DNA of 64,000 nt from Stutzerimonas nitrititolerans (GCF_003696285.1 NZ_RFFL01000018.1:28365-92364); one strand, 5' to 3'. Counted from the first letter of the stretch, positions 9,716 through 19,395 are shown. Notes: a model not told the origin generated them from the letters alone. Translations and numbers: made by a program.

Positions 9716-10318
9716 ATGTACAAGGTTTACGGCGACTATCGTTCCGGCAACTGCTACAAGGTCAAGCTCATGCTGCATTTGCTCGGGCTGCCTTACGAGT
9801 GGGTGCCGGTGAATATCCTGCGCGGCGAAACGCGGGAAGAGGCGTTTCTCAAGCTCAATCCCAACGGCAAGATCCCAGTGCTGCAACTGGACGACGGCTC
9901 CTGCCTCTGGGAGTCGAACGCCATCCTCAACTTCCTCGCGGAGGGCAGCGAGTTCCTGCCGGGCGATGCGCGGCTACGGACCCAGGTTCTGCAGTGGCAG
10001 TTCTTCGAGCAATACAGCCATGAGCCGTTTCTGGCGGTCGCCAGATACATCAAGGTGCACCTCGGCATGCCGGAAGAGCGCCGCGAGGAGTACGAAGCCA
10101 AGCGCTACGATGGCTATCACGCGCTGAACGTGATGGAGCAGCAGCTGGTGCGTACCCCGTACCTGGTGGGTGATCACTATTCCATCGCGGATGTGGCGCT
10201 GTATGCCTATACCCACGTCGCCGAGGAGGGTGGCTTCGAACTGGAAGGCTACCCGGCGATCCGCGCCTGGCTGGAGCGAGTCGCGAGCCATCCACGGCAC
10301 GTCGGCATGTTCGATTAG
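9716..10318 (+). CDS. Glutathione S-transferase family protein
   Basis: A 200-residue cytosolic GST. The N-terminal thioredoxin-like domain (1-~78) has SGNCYKVKLML, NPNGKIPVLQLDDG (glutathione-binding cis-proline) and LWESNAILNFLA; an all-helical domain follows with the N-cap motif YSIADVALYAYTHV. The reaction is probably glutathione conjugation or thiol transfer; the substrate is unknown. The start chosen is ATG 9716 after GGGGTGAATGAA; earlier in-frame starts lie inside the repeat element. Confidence 0.9.
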   Translation: MYKVYGDYRSGNCYKVKLMLHLLGLPYEWVPVNILRGETREEAFLKLNPNGKIPVLQLDDGSCLWESNAILNFLAEGSEFLPGDARLRTQVLQWQFFEQYSHEPFLAVARYIKVHLGMPEERREEYEAKRYDGYHALNVMEQQLVRTPYLVGDHYSIADVALYAYTHVAEEGGFELEGYPAIRAWLERVASHPRHVGMFD

Positions 10319-10403
10319 AAGAGCGGCAGGAGCGGCTGGAGGTCAGGCGGAGAGTGGCTTGGGCGAGTAGGGTGGATGTTCGCTTTTTGCATTCACTTTC
10401 GTG

Positions 10404-10442
10404 ACGCAGGATGGAATCACCGGCGCGTGACCCATCCTGCGT
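10404..10442. terminator. Inverted repeat between GST gene and folE
   Basis: ACGCAGGATGG (10404-10414) and CCATCCTGCGT (10432-10442) form a perfect 11-bp stem with a 17-base loop in the gap between convergent genes. No T-run follows on either strand, so it is either a factor-assisted bidirectional terminator or a REP-type repeat. Confidence 0.45.
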
Positions 10443-10460
10443 GTTCGTGCAGCGTTGGCC

Positions 10461-11006
10461 TTATCGGACCAGGCCGAGGAATTCGCTGCGAGTGGCGGCG
10501 TTCTCGCGGAACTGGCCGAGCATCACCGAGGTGACCATCGACGAGTTCTGTTTCTCCACGCCGCGCATCATCATGCACATGTGCTGGGCCTCGATCACAA
10601 CGGCCACGCCCCAGGCGCCGGTCACCTGCTGGATCGCCTCGGCGATTTCGCGGGTGAGGTTTTCCTGGATCTGCAGGCGGCGGGCATACATGTCGACGAT
10701 CCGCGCGACCTTGGACAGGCCCAGAACCTTGCCGTTGGGCAGATAGGCGACATGCGCCTTGCCGATGAATGGCAGCATGTGGTGTTCGCACAGCGAGTAC
10801 AACTCGATGTTCTTCACCAGCACCATTTCGCTGTTGTCGGAGCTGAACAGCGCGCCGTTGGTGACTTCCTCCAGCGTCTGCTGGTAGCCCTTGCACAGAT
10901 ACTGCATGGCTTTGGCGGCGCGCTTGGGTGTATCGAGCAGACCTTCGCGGGTGACGTCCTCGCCGAGCTGGCCAAGGATCGCGGTGTAATTTTGTTCCAG
11001 TGACAT
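10461..11006 (-). CDS. folE: GTP cyclohydrolase I
   Basis: First step of tetrahydrofolate synthesis: GTP to dihydroneopterin triphosphate. The 181-residue protein carries the zinc-site residues in [15 protein letters not shown] and [12 protein letters not shown], plus [22 protein letters not shown]. It is a short form without the N-terminal extension. It is encoded on the minus strand, convergent with the GST gene; the Smr gene lies upstream with a 162-base gap holding nothing clear. Confidence 0.95.
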   Translation of the reverse strand: MSLEQNYTAILGQLGEDVTREGLLDTPKRAAKAMQYLCKGYQQTLEEVTNGALFSSDNSEMVLVKNIELYSLCEHHMLPFIGKAHVAYLPNGKVLGLSKVARIVDMYARRLQIQENLTREIAEAIQQVTGAWGVAVVIEAQHMCMMMRGVEKQNSSMVTSVMLGQFRENAATRSEFLGLVR

Positions 11007-11168
11007 TGAGCTACCTGTCGGGCTTCATGAGCGCAAGCGCGAAGGGTAGGGTGCACCTGTCGCGCTGGCAAGGGGAAAAGGGCAAGACGAGAAAAGCGGC
11101 GCGAAGCACGGTGGCGAAAGAGGATTCCAGTCGATGCGGTCGTCCCGCCGCGGGAGCGGATTTCCCGA

Positions 11169-11726
11169 CTACTCGTCCCGTCCTTCGAGCATGTTGCGCT
11201 TGAGCATCACGTACAGCGCGCCAGTGCCGCCGTGGCGGGGCAGGCAGGAGGTGAAACCGAGCACCTGGGGATGCTGGCGCAACCAGGTGTTGACGTGGCT
11301 CTTGATCATCGGGCGCTTGCCGTCGACCCGTGCCGCCTTGCCATGGGTCACTCGCACGCAGCGAATCTCGAACTTAACGGCTTCGGCAAGGAAATCCCAG
11401 AGCAGCTCGCGCGCTTTCTCAACGCTCAGCCCATGCAGGTCAAGACTGCCTTCGAACGAAATCTGGCCGGCCTTGAGTTTGCGCATCTGGCCTTCCTGCA
11501 CGCCATCGCGGGCCCAGTAGAGCTCGTCCTCGGCCGACACGTCGATCACGAACTGATCGGACAGGCCGTCGATACGGGTTTCGCCGTTGCTGAGCGTGGC
11601 GTTGGCGCGGCGGGTAGCGATCTGCTTCTTGTTGGTGCGGGGCTTGCCCACATCGGCACGGTCATGGGCGAGGGGCTTGACGCCGCGAACGGCGGATTGG
11701 AACAGAGAGAAATCGTCGTCTTGCAT
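11169..11726 (-). CDS. Smr (MutS2 C-terminal-like) domain protein
   Basis: A 185-residue protein. The N-terminal ~90 residues are charged and low-complexity; the C-terminal ~85 hold the Smr fold with SLDLHGLSVEKARELLWDFL, VRVTHGKAARVDGKRPMIKSHVNTWL (shown here only as family landmarks LDLHG and the HGKA variant of HGxG) and HGGTGALYVMLKR. Smr proteins are nicking nucleases or RNA nucleases, including ribosome-collision cleavage by SmrB; the precise role here is unknown. Position next to folE and prmB matches the order recalled from P. aeruginosa. Confidence 0.85.
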   Translation of the reverse strand: MQDDDFSLFQSAVRGVKPLAHDRADVGKPRTNKKQIATRRANATLSNGETRIDGLSDQFVIDVSAEDELYWARDGVQEGQMRKLKAGQISFEGSLDLHGLSVEKARELLWDFLAEAVKFEIRCVRVTHGKAARVDGKRPMIKSHVNTWLRQHPQVLGFTSCLPRHGGTGALYVMLKRNMLEGRDE

Positions 11727-11785
11727 GGAACCTCCGCATTGACCGGCGATTTTATCTCAAAAGCGATAAGCGAGGTCCGCTGCGC

Positions 11786-12100
11786 TCAGCGCCTTCTCAT
11801 CAGATGGCGTGACATGCTCAGGTCGCCGGATGCGCGCAAGCGCCGCCGTGCGCTTCGGCCGAGCAGCAGACCGATGAGGAACAGGCCGATGCCCACGGCC
11901 AGGAGCGCAACGCCGGCATCGCGCTCGACCATCAGTTCGGCCAGTTGCGGGCTGCCGAGCAATGCGGCGGCGGCGAACAGGGCGAGAAGCGCGCCGGCGA
12001 TGGCCAGCAGCACACCGACGGCGAAGACGATGCGCAGGCGCCAGCTCCTGGGCCCGCGTGGGCGCAGGCGTCGTGCATCGAAACCATCGGTATGTTTCAT
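11786..12100 (-). CDS. Small membrane protein of unknown function
   Basis: 104 residues. A basic N-terminus (KHTDGFDARRLRPRGPRSWR) is followed by a long hydrophobic stretch (about residues 24-50, rich in Ala/Leu) and a second (about 64-82), then an Arg-rich tail. This predicts two membrane segments with positively charged ends inside. I recognise no family. It lies co-directionally between the isochorismatase-like gene and the smr gene. The ORF is moderately convincing because it is bracketed by minus-strand genes and has coherent hydrophobicity. Confidence 0.5.
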   Translation of the reverse strand: MKHTDGFDARRLRPRGPRSWRLRIVFAVGVLLAIAGALLALFAAAALLGSPQLAELMVERDAGVALLAVGIGLFLIGLLLGRSARRRLRASGDLSMSRHLMRRR

Positions 12101-12188
12101 TCGGGTTACCTCGCTTGGAACATGACTGTGATCGGGGTATGCCGATCGGGTTCACTCGTCTGGCAGGTAACGGTCGACGCTTGAGTGG

Positions 12189-12782
12189 TCAGTTGAGAGC
12201 GGCGGCGTCCGCGACGCAGACGGCAAAGTTGTCGGCCAGAATGGTCATCTCCATCCGATGTACCTGAGCGGCATCGATGGCGCCATCGCCCATGGGGAGG
12301 TCGCGGGTAGCGCAGGCCTTGTCCACCAGTGTGCAGCGATAGCCGTAGTCCTTGGCGGCCCGGACCGTGGTGCTGATGCTGGAATGGGTCATGAAGCCGC
12401 AGACGATCAGGTCCAGATGGCCGTGCTGCTGCAGCAGATCATGCAGTTCGGTACCGGCGAAGGCATTGGGCAGGCGCTTGGCTACCACGGCTTCGCCTGG
12501 TAGCGGGGCCGCCTCGGGCATGATCTGGCCGCGCAGCCCCTGTGGGTCGAACAGGCCACCGGTGATGCCGAGGTGATGAACGTGAACCACGGGTGTGCCA
12601 GCTTCGCGAGCCATGGCCAGGAGGCGGGTGATCTCGTCCAGAGCCGGCTGCAGGTTCGGTAATGCCATGGCGCCGATGCGATATTCTTCCTGCGCATCGA
12701 TTATCAGCAGCGTCGCATTGGCCAGAGTCGCCGGTGCATAACTTCGGCCACTGAGCTGAAGCAAGGTCTGTGGCTTGGACAT
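12189..12782 (-). CDS. Isochorismatase-like (cysteine hydrolase superfamily) protein lacking the catalytic Cys
   Basis: 197 residues of the isochorismatase fold. The catalytic Asp (LLIIDAQEEY, D29) and Lys (VAKRLPNAFAGTEL, K102) are present, and so is the loop GFMTH..STTVRAA, where the family normally has Cys; here the loop reads GFMTHSSISTTVR, with Ser at 135. Amidase-type members (nicotinamidase, ureidoacrylate hydrolase) need that Cys, while true isochorismatases do not. So it is either an isochorismatase-like hydrolase of another mechanism or inactive as an amidase. It is divergent from prmB. Confidence 0.85.
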   Translation of the reverse strand: MSKPQTLLQLSGRSYAPATLANATLLIIDAQEEYRIGAMALPNLQPALDEITRLLAMAREAGTPVVHVHHLGITGGLFDPQGLRGQIMPEAAPLPGEAVVAKRLPNAFAGTELHDLLQQHGHLDLIVCGFMTHSSISTTVRAAKDYGYRCTLVDKACATRDLPMGDGAIDAAQVHRMEMTILADNFAVCVADAAALN

Positions 12783-12958
12783 GACTGACTCTCCTTGTTT
12801 TGTGGGGGCCTGATTGTGGCGCCAGATGACCGAGATGTGAACCGTCAGTCCTTATGATTCTCGATATCGAATGCCCGATCAGCGCATAAACACCAGAAGC
12901 ACAGGTAAGACTGCGGCCCTTCGGCTAAACTTCCGCGCTTTTGACAGGAGATGCTGCC

Positions 12959-13876
12959 GTGACCGCTTCGCCTTCCCGTTTGCGCACCTTGCGCGACTAC
13001 ATTCGCTGGGCCGTCAGCCGTTTCCAAGCCGAACAACTGTTCTTCGGACACGGCACCGATAACGCCTGGGACGAGGCGCGCCAACTGGTGCTGGGTGCAC
13101 TGCACCTGCCCTGGGAAATGGCCGACAGCTACCTCGACTGCCGCCTCGAGGACGATGAGCGTGCGCACTTGCAGGATCTGCTGCAGCGGCGCATCGAGCA
13201 GCGCGTACCGACCGCCTATCTGCTCGGGCAGGCCTGGTTCTGTGGCCTGCCGTTCATCGTCGATGAGCGCGTGCTGATTCCGCGATCACCCATCGGCGAG
13301 CTGATCGACAGGCGCTTCGAGCCCTGGCTGGCGCAGGCGCCGGCGCGGGTTCTGGACCTGTGCACGGGGTCGGGCTGCATCGGGATCGCCTGCGCCTACG
13401 AGTTCCTCGAGGCCGAAGTGGCCCTGGCCGACCTGTCGTTCGAAGCCCTGGAAGTGGCCAACCGCAATATCGAGCATCATGGCTTGGAAGATCGGGTCTA
13501 CACCGTTCAGAGCGATGGCTTCGACGGGCTGCCGAAGCAGCGTTTCGACCTGATCCTGTCCAACCCGCCCTACGTCGATGCCGAAGACATCGCCGACATG
13601 CCGAACGAGTTCCACCACGAACCGGCCCTGGCGCTCGCCTGTGGCGAGGATGGGCTGGACCTGGTGCGCCGCATTCTGGCGCAGGCGGCGGACCATCTCA
13701 CCGAGACCGGTACTCTGATCGTCGAGGTGGGCAACAGCCAGGTGCACGTCGAGGCGCTTTACCCGGAGGTGGAGTTCACCTGGCTGGAGTTCGCCCGGGG
13801 CGGGCATGGTGTGTTCCTGCTGGCGGCCAGCCAGTGCCGCGAGCACCAGGCGCTGTTCCGCGAGCGCCTGCGGTAA
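12959..13876 (+). CDS. prmB: Ribosomal protein L3 N5-glutamine methyltransferase
   Basis: A 305-residue SAM-dependent methyltransferase of the HemK family. It has motif [17 protein letters not shown], the glutamine-binding NPPY ([14 protein letters not shown]), and the PrmB-type N-terminal helical domain. The substrate assignment to L3 follows the PrmB subgroup and its place upstream of aroC. I chose GTG 12959, eight bases after GGAG; ATG at 12951 runs into a stop at once, and TTG 12941 lies within the ribosome site. Confidence 0.92.
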   Translation: MTASPSRLRTLRDYIRWAVSRFQAEQLFFGHGTDNAWDEARQLVLGALHLPWEMADSYLDCRLEDDERAHLQDLLQRRIEQRVPTAYLLGQAWFCGLPFIVDERVLIPRSPIGELIDRRFEPWLAQAPARVLDLCTGSGCIGIACAYEFLEAEVALADLSFEALEVANRNIEHHGLEDRVYTVQSDGFDGLPKQRFDLILSNPPYVDAEDIADMPNEFHHEPALALACGEDGLDLVRRILAQAADHLTETGTLIVEVGNSQVHVEALYPEVEFTWLEFARGGHGVFLLAASQCREHQALFRERLR

Positions 13877-13931
13877 CGAATGCGGGCGCGGCAGTGCGCT
13901 CGCGGAGTGTTTTCGGCTTGCCGCTACGCCA

Positions 13932-14741
13932 TCAGCGCGTAGCGATCCAGATCAGCAATCCGGCCTGGAACAGCGCAAAGGCCACCAGGCAGGCGATGGT
14001 GAAACGCAGCGAGCCATCTTCGCGGCGGAGCCTGCTCAGGCGCTCCTGCAGGCTGTGAACCTCGTTTTCCTGTTCCAGCAGCTTGCGGTCCGCCTGCTCG
14101 AGCATCGCCGCCGCATCCTGCAGTTCGAGGATCTGCACCTTCTCCCGGTTCCAGTCGGGGCGCAGCGCACTGACGCGCGGGGCGCCATAGCTCGCCTTGT
14201 TCTGCGATTCGACGTATTCGATGTCGAAGCCCTGCGTCTGCAGGCAGTGATCGCGATGCAGTCGCATGCGCTCATCGAGGGCGTCCTTCGCCGCCAGGGT
14301 GCCGCCTTCGACCAGGTAATGCGACCAGCGTCGTTGTGCCCAGGAAATACCCTGCGCCAGCAGGAAACGACCCAGACCGCGGTTGGCCGGCTCGATACGC
14401 AGGCCCGAGTCAGGCCCGAAACGCAGCTCCTTGGTGCCATGGTCGGCCCAGACTTCCAGCACATTGGTTTTCTTCGAATGCTTTTCGCCGGGCAGGTGAA
14501 TGAACAGCCGCAGCAGGCTTTGCTGAGGGGTGTGACGCTCCAACTGGGCCAGCTCGACGAAGCGCAGCGGGCGGGCACCGCTGACCGGGTCGGTCATCAG
14601 CGGCGCCAGACGCAACAGGCGAAAGCGATCCGGTGCCAGTTCGGCCCACGGATGTTGCGCGGGCGTCGGCTCCGGTTTCGTCGCCTCTTTCGCGGCGGTT
14701 TGTGCCGGGTCGGCGTCTGATGTGAGTGGTGTCTCGGTCAT
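13932..14741 (-). CDS. Conserved hypothetical protein with C-terminal membrane anchor
   Basis: 269 residues. A Thr/Pro/Ala-rich N-terminus leads into a mixed alpha/beta region (about 30-190), then a heptad-like coiled coil (about 200-245, QEDAAAMLEQADRKLLEQE-like, ending LQERLSRLRRE) and a single C-terminal transmembrane helix (RFTIACLVAFALFQAGLLIWIATR, ~246-269 region). This layout suggests a tail-anchored cytoplasmic protein. A gene in the same place, between prmB and the hydrolase upstream of aroC, is recalled from P. aeruginosa, but no function is known to me. Confidence 0.75.
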   Translation of the reverse strand: MTETPLTSDADPAQTAAKEATKPEPTPAQHPWAELAPDRFRLLRLAPLMTDPVSGARPLRFVELAQLERHTPQQSLLRLFIHLPGEKHSKKTNVLEVWADHGTKELRFGPDSGLRIEPANRGLGRFLLAQGISWAQRRWSHYLVEGGTLAAKDALDERMRLHRDHCLQTQGFDIEYVESQNKASYGAPRVSALRPDWNREKVQILELQDAAAMLEQADRKLLEQENEVHSLQERLSRLRREDGSLRFTIACLVAFALFQAGLLIWIATR

Positions 14742-14816
14742 GCTGCAGCGTCCATCGGCCGTCGGGTGCGGAGCACCTGTTCTGAAACTGATAAGTCGCT
14801 ATCGGCCAACGGACGA

Positions 14817-15779
14817 TTAACTGGAGGCTGGCGTTATGCCATGTGAGTCGAGAAATTTCATGATTCGTTCAGTCAGTGCCTGAGCGATCGGCCGATCAGG
14901 CTCGTTGTAGGAAGCCAGCTGTTGCTGCGGTTGCGCCGGTACGATGCGCAGAACGTGGTTCATTCCGCTGATCAGCGCCAGCTCCGCATCCGGTCGGCTG
15001 CGTTGCAGGGCACGGGCGTCTTCGATGCCGACCTGCATGTCATGCGTGCCCTGGATGATCAAGGCTGGCGCGTCCGCCTGAGCGAAGGCCTGTGCCGGGT
15101 CCTGGCGGAACAGCGAGATCAGGTAGGGCTGGACGCTGGGCCTGAACAGCACCTCGAGGGCTTCCGGGACCGGCTGATGAGTGCGTCCGGCCCTGAGTTC
15201 GTCGATCAGGTACTGGCTGCTGGCGAGCAGGGCGGGCGGCAGGCGTCCTTGCAGTTGCTCGCGCAGCACATCGTCAATGGGCCGGCCGCTGCCCGCCAGT
15301 GTTATCAGGGCGGCGACCGGTTGCCTGGCGGCGGCAAGGCTGGCGATCAGCGCGCCCTCGCTGTGACCGATCAGGATCACCGAAGAGAAGCGAGGATCTC
15401 CCTGGAGTTTTTCGATCCAGGCAGCGGCGTCGGCCACGTAGGCTTCCACGCTGAGGTCGCGCTCATCGGGGGCCAGCGCCAGGCTTTTGCCCACGCCGCG
15501 CTTGTCGTAGCGAAGACTGGCGATGCCCTGTTTCGCCAGGCTCTGGGCCAGCCGCTTGAGGCTGTCGTTGTGGCCCATGGGGTTATTGCCGTTGCGATCG
15601 GTCGGGCCCGAGCCGGCGATCAGCAGCGCCACGGGGAGCGGCCGATCGCTTTTGGGCAGCAGCAGGCTGCCATGCAGGTGACCATCCGGCACTTCCAGAA
15701 CCGGCGTCTGGTTCAGCAATATCATGGACTGGGCGAAAGGGCTGATCATGGCGAGGAGAAGGATGAGCAAAAGACGCAT
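14817..15779 (-). CDS. Exported alpha/beta hydrolase
   Basis: 320 residues with an N-terminal signal peptide (MRLLLILLLAMISPFAQS), so probably periplasmic. The alpha/beta hydrolase core has the oxyanion region AGSGPTDRNG, the RYDKRGVGKS motif, nucleophile S140 in the elbow GHSEG, the acid in IQGTHDMQV and the base in GMNHVLR. Esterase or peptidase activity is likely; the substrate is unknown. It is on the minus strand, divergent from aroC across a 296-base gap. Confidence 0.88.
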   Translation of the reverse strand: MRLLLILLLAMISPFAQSMILLNQTPVLEVPDGHLHGSLLLPKSDRPLPVALLIAGSGPTDRNGNNPMGHNDSLKRLAQSLAKQGIASLRYDKRGVGKSLALAPDERDLSVEAYVADAAAWIEKLQGDPRFSSVILIGHSEGALIASLAAARQPVAALITLAGSGRPIDDVLREQLQGRLPPALLASSQYLIDELRAGRTHQPVPEALEVLFRPSVQPYLISLFRQDPAQAFAQADAPALIIQGTHDMQVGIEDARALQRSRPDAELALISGMNHVLRIVPAQPQQQLASYNEPDRPIAQALTERIMKFLDSHGITPASS

Positions 15780-16075
15780 GGGCAGACTTCAGTGACCGGC
15801 GGAGCGGGTTGGACGCGAACGGCGGCGCCGTGTTCGCGCCCGCAGTATGCGCTGCTTACACCCGGGAATCTCTGAAAAGCGTAGCGAGCGGTTGCCAGGC
15901 GAGGCGAGATGCGGCGAAAAAAGCGCAGTTTGCCGAGCGTAAATGAGCATTTTGAAACGACTTGATGTGGCCTGGCTAAAGCGTAGCCGTTTTTCAGCGG
16001 TTCCCGGCGGCGAAACCTGCGCGGGCCCGGTTATACTTCCCGCCCTTTGTTCAGGTCGATCGCGGAGCTCCCTGC

Positions 16076-17167
16076 ATGTCCGGCAACACATACGGCAAGC
16101 TGTTCACCGTCACCACCGCTGGCGAGAGCCATGGGCCGGCGCTGGTCGCCATCGTCGACGGCTGCCCGCCGGGGCTGGAGCTGTCGCTGGAAGATTTGCA
16201 GCGTGACCTCGACCGGCGCAAGCCCGGCACCAGCCGGCATACCACTCAGCGCCAGGAAGCCGACGAAGTCGAGATTCTTTCCGGGGTCTTCGAGGGCCGC
16301 ACCACCGGCTGCCCGATCGGCTTGCTGATCCGCAATACCGACCAGAAGTCCAAGGACTATTCGGCGATCAAGGATCAGTTCCGCCCGGCCCACGCCGACT
16401 ACAGCTATCACCACAAGTATGGCCTGCGCGACTACCGCGGCGGTGGCCGCAGCTCGGCGCGCGAGACGGCCATGCGCGTCGCCGCCGGTGCGATTGCCAA
16501 GAAATACCTGGCGACCCTGGGCATCCAGGTGCGCGGCTACATGAGCCAGTTGGGCCCGATCGAGATCCCCTTCAGGGGCTGGGAATCGGTGGAGCAGAAC
16601 GCCTTCTTCAGCCCTGATCCGGACAAGGTGCCGGAGCTGGAGGCCTATATGGATCAGCTGCGCCGCGACCAGGATTCGGTTGGCGCGAAGATCACCGTGG
16701 TGGCCGAGGGCGTACCGCCGGGGCTGGGCGAGCCGATCTTCGATCGCCTGGATGCCGAGCTGGCCCATGCGCTGATGAGCATCAATGCGGTCAAGGGCGT
16801 GGAGATCGGCGCCGGCTTCGCCAGCGTCGCCCAGCGCGGCACCGAGCACCGCGACGAGCTGACCCCGGAGGGATTCCTCAGCAACAACGCGGGCGGCATT
16901 CTCGGCGGGATTTCCAGCGGCCAGCCGATCGTCGCCCATCTCGCGCTCAAACCCACGTCGAGCATTACCACACCGGGGCGTTCGATCGACATCCACGGCA
17001 AGCCGGTGGACGTCATCACCAAGGGTCGCCACGACCCCTGCGTCGGCATCCGTGCCACGCCCATCGCCGAGGCGATGATGGCCATCGTGCTGCTGGATCA
17101 CCTGCTGCGTCATCGCGCACAGAATGCGGATGTGCAGGTGGATACGCCGGTGTTGGGGCAGGCCTGA
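16076..17167 (+). CDS. aroC: Chorismate synthase
   Basis: Converts EPSP to chorismate with reduced flavin, the last shikimate step. The 363-residue length is standard. All three family signatures are visible: [18 protein letters not shown] near the start, the basic [20 protein letters not shown] region, and [17 protein letters not shown] near the end. Together with pheA and tyrA-aroA at the left edge, the window encodes EPSP formation, chorismate formation and branch steps, in two unlinked operons. Confidence 0.98.
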   Translation: MSGNTYGKLFTVTTAGESHGPALVAIVDGCPPGLELSLEDLQRDLDRRKPGTSRHTTQRQEADEVEILSGVFEGRTTGCPIGLLIRNTDQKSKDYSAIKDQFRPAHADYSYHHKYGLRDYRGGGRSSARETAMRVAAGAIAKKYLATLGIQVRGYMSQLGPIEIPFRGWESVEQNAFFSPDPDKVPELEAYMDQLRRDQDSVGAKITVVAEGVPPGLGEPIFDRLDAELAHALMSINAVKGVEIGAGFASVAQRGTEHRDELTPEGFLSNNAGGILGGISSGQPIVAHLALKPTSSITTPGRSIDIHGKPVDVITKGRHDPCVGIRATPIAEAMMAIVLLDHLLRHRAQNADVQVDTPVLGQA

Positions 17168-17186
17168 CGGCCGACGCCTGCGGCGT

Positions 17187-17257
17187 AAGGCTGAACGCTG
17201 GGGGCTGGACGAGTACGAGCCGCTTTTTCGTCCAGCGTTCAGCCTCCAGCTTTCAGC
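17187..17257. repeat. Inverted-repeat element, GGCTGGAGGCT family, copy 2
   Basis: GGCTGAACGCTGGGGGCTGG (from 17189) is mirrored by CCAGCGTTCAGCCTCCAGC (from 17232). It fills the aroC-MFS gap and its right end abuts the ATG of the next gene (TTTCAGCGAAATG), so it shapes that gene's ribosome-binding region. Confidence 0.7.
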
Positions 17258-17260
17258 GAA

Positions 17261-18424
17261 ATGGCAGATCGCATGTCCCTACAGCTACCCTACTGGCGCC
17301 TCTCGGGCTTCTATTTCTTCTATTTCGCCCTGCTGGGCGCGACCGCGCCGTTTCTCGGCCTGTATTTCGATCACCTCGGCTTTTCCGCCGAACGTATCGG
17401 CGAGCTGGTGGCGATCCCCATGCTGATGCGATGCCTGGCGCCGAACCTGTGGGGCTGGCTCGGCGATGCGACCGGTCAGCGCCTGGCCATCGTGCGCCTG
17501 GGAGCGCTCTGCACGCTGTTGTCGTTCGGGCTGATCTTCTTCAGCAGGAGCTACGCCTGGCTGGCGCTGGTCATGGCGCTGCACGCCTTCTTCTGGCACG
17601 CGGTGCTGCCGCAGTTCGAGGTAATCACCCTGGCGCACCTGCGCGAACAGGCGGCGCGCTACAGTCAGATTCGGCTGTGGGGCAGCATCGGCTTCATCGT
17701 TGCGGTGGTGGGGCTCGGTGCGCTGTTCGACCGCCTCAGTCTGGATGTTTATCCGCTGGCGATCATGGGAATCATGGCCGGTATCCTGCTGGGCAGCGCC
17801 TGGGTGCCCAATGCCCAACCGCAGCAGCGTCCGGATGCGCCCGGGCAGGGCGGCTTCCTGCGGCAGCTGTGCCGCCCCGGCGTGCTGGCTTTCTATGTCT
17901 GCGTCGGGCTGATGCAGGTCAGCCACGGACCCTACTACACCTTCTTCAGTATTCACCTGGAAGCGCTCGGCTACGAGCGAGGGACCATCGGCCTGCTGTG
18001 GGCCCTGGGCGTGATCGCCGAGATTCTGCTGTTCCTGATGATGGCAGCACTGCTCAAGCGCTTCTCGGTGCGCCAGGTACTGGCCGCGAGCTTTCTGCTG
18101 GCCGCCGTGCGCTGGTTGCTGCTGGGTACGCTGGCCGATCACCTGGCGGTGCTGCTGGTCGCGCAGCTGATGCATGCGGCGACCTTCGGCAGCTTCCACG
18201 CGGCGGCGATCCATTTCGTCCAGCGCAACTTCGGCCACCGCCAGCAAGGTCAGGGGCAGGCGCTCTACGCGACGCTGGCCGGTATCGGTGGCGCATTGGG
18301 CGCGCTGTATTCCGGCTACAGCTGGGCCAGCCTCGGGCCGGTCTGGGCGTTCTCCATCGCCAGCGTGGCAGCGCTGGCCGCTGCCGTTATCATTGCCGCC
18401 TGTTTGAAGGAGAGCGGGGACTGA
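17261..18424 (+). CDS. MFS transporter (HcaT / nucleoside-proton symporter-like)
   Basis: 387 residues with about twelve hydrophobic segments; opening PYWRLSGFYFFYFALLGATAPFLGLYF is typical of the MFS_1_like group that includes 3-phenylpropionate permease HcaT. The substrate is not predictable. Start ATG 17261 or ATG 17273 are both possible; neither has a strong Shine-Dalgarno because an inverted repeat abuts the start. Confidence 0.88.
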   Translation: MADRMSLQLPYWRLSGFYFFYFALLGATAPFLGLYFDHLGFSAERIGELVAIPMLMRCLAPNLWGWLGDATGQRLAIVRLGALCTLLSFGLIFFSRSYAWLALVMALHAFFWHAVLPQFEVITLAHLREQAARYSQIRLWGSIGFIVAVVGLGALFDRLSLDVYPLAIMGIMAGILLGSAWVPNAQPQQRPDAPGQGGFLRQLCRPGVLAFYVCVGLMQVSHGPYYTFFSIHLEALGYERGTIGLLWALGVIAEILLFLMMAALLKRFSVRQVLAASFLLAAVRWLLLGTLADHLAVLLVAQLMHAATFGSFHAAAIHFVQRNFGHRQQGQGQALYATLAGIGGALGALYSGYSWASLGPVWAFSIASVAALAAAVIIAACLKESGD

Positions 18425-18514
18425 GCGCGAATACGTTCTGCGCTGTCCTGACGCGGCCTTCACCTACCATGACGACCAACCGGGAGCCACGCCCGGACCG
18501 GAGAGACAACGACC

Positions 18515-19060
18515 ATGAGCATCCTCAGCGTCTATCACGAAAGTGCGCCCGAGCATCCCTTCAAGGTACTCACCCATGTCGAGGATATCGCCGCCACCCT
18601 GGCCGAAGCGGGCGTGCAGCTCGAGCGCTGGGAAGCCGGCGCGCGTCTTTCCGCAGGGGCCAGCTCTGACGAGGTGATTGCCGCTTACCGACCGCAGATC
18701 GACCGCCTGATGAACGAGCGTGGCTATGCCGCCGTGGACGTGCTCAGCGTCACCCGCGATCACCCGCAGAAGGCCGAGCTGCGCGCCAGGTTCCTGGACG
18801 AACACCGCCATGCCGAAGACGAGGTGCGATTTTTCGTCGCCGGTCGCGGCCTGTTCAGCCTGCACATCGAGAACATGGTCTACGCCGTGCTGTGCGAGAA
18901 GAACGACCTTATCTCGGTGCCCGCCGGCACCCGGCACTGGTTCGACATGGGCGAGGATCCGCATTTCGTGGCCATCCGCCTGTTCAGCGATTCCGAAGGC
19001 TGGGTCGCGCAGTACACCGGCGACGATATCGCCAGCCGCTTCCCACGTCTGGAGGACTGA
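18515..19060 (+). CDS. mtnD: Acireductone dioxygenase
   Basis: A 181-residue cupin of the methionine salvage pathway that splits acireductone. The metal ligands are all there: H97, H99 and E103 in EHRHAEDEVRFFV and H141 in AGTRHWFDMG. In P. aeruginosa I recall mtnB before and mtnC after it; here neither is present, leaving mtnD alone between an MFS gene and small membrane proteins. The bound metal (Fe or Ni) decides whether keto-acid plus formate or CO is produced. Confidence 0.95.
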   Translation: MSILSVYHESAPEHPFKVLTHVEDIAATLAEAGVQLERWEAGARLSAGASSDEVIAAYRPQIDRLMNERGYAAVDVLSVTRDHPQKAELRARFLDEHRHAEDEVRFFVAGRGLFSLHIENMVYAVLCEKNDLISVPAGTRHWFDMGEDPHFVAIRLFSDSEGWVAQYTGDDIASRFPRLED

Positions 19061-19182
19061 GCGGGACGGACCGATATCGGCTGCAGCGCTGTCCTTGACG
19101 GTCCGGCCGCCAGTGGGCGTCACTGAACCCTCGAACCTGTCGGGCATCCTAATTACGAACCCACCGTAATCTGGAGCCACCC

Positions 19183-19395
19183 ATGACCGATGCCTTCGGC
19201 GGTATCTTTGGCCTGATCATCCTTGCGCTGGATATCTGGGCCATCATCAGTGTGGTGCGTAGCGACGCGGCAAGCGGAAAGAAGATCCTCTGGGTGCTGC
19301 TCATCGTCATCCTGCCGGTGCTGGGCCTGATCCTCTGGGGCATCATGGGGCCCCGCGGCAACCGCCCGGATGAGCGCAGCAACATCGGGCGTTAG
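19183..19395 (+). CDS. Small two-helix membrane protein, PLDc_N (cardiolipin synthase N-terminal-like)
   Basis: 70 residues: a hydrophobic segment (FGGIFGLIILALDIWAIISVV), a short polar loop (RSDAASGKKI) and a second segment (LWVLLIVILPVLGLILWGIMG) followed by a basic tail. This two-helix hairpin with the loop-Gly-Lys and P-x-x-G-x-x-x-W pattern matches the phospholipase-D-nuclease N-terminal family of tiny membrane proteins. Function unknown. A second, paralogous gene starts six bases after its stop. Confidence 0.72.
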   Translation: MTDAFGGIFGLIILALDIWAIISVVRSDAASGKKILWVLLIVILPVLGLILWGIMGPRGNRPDERSNIGR

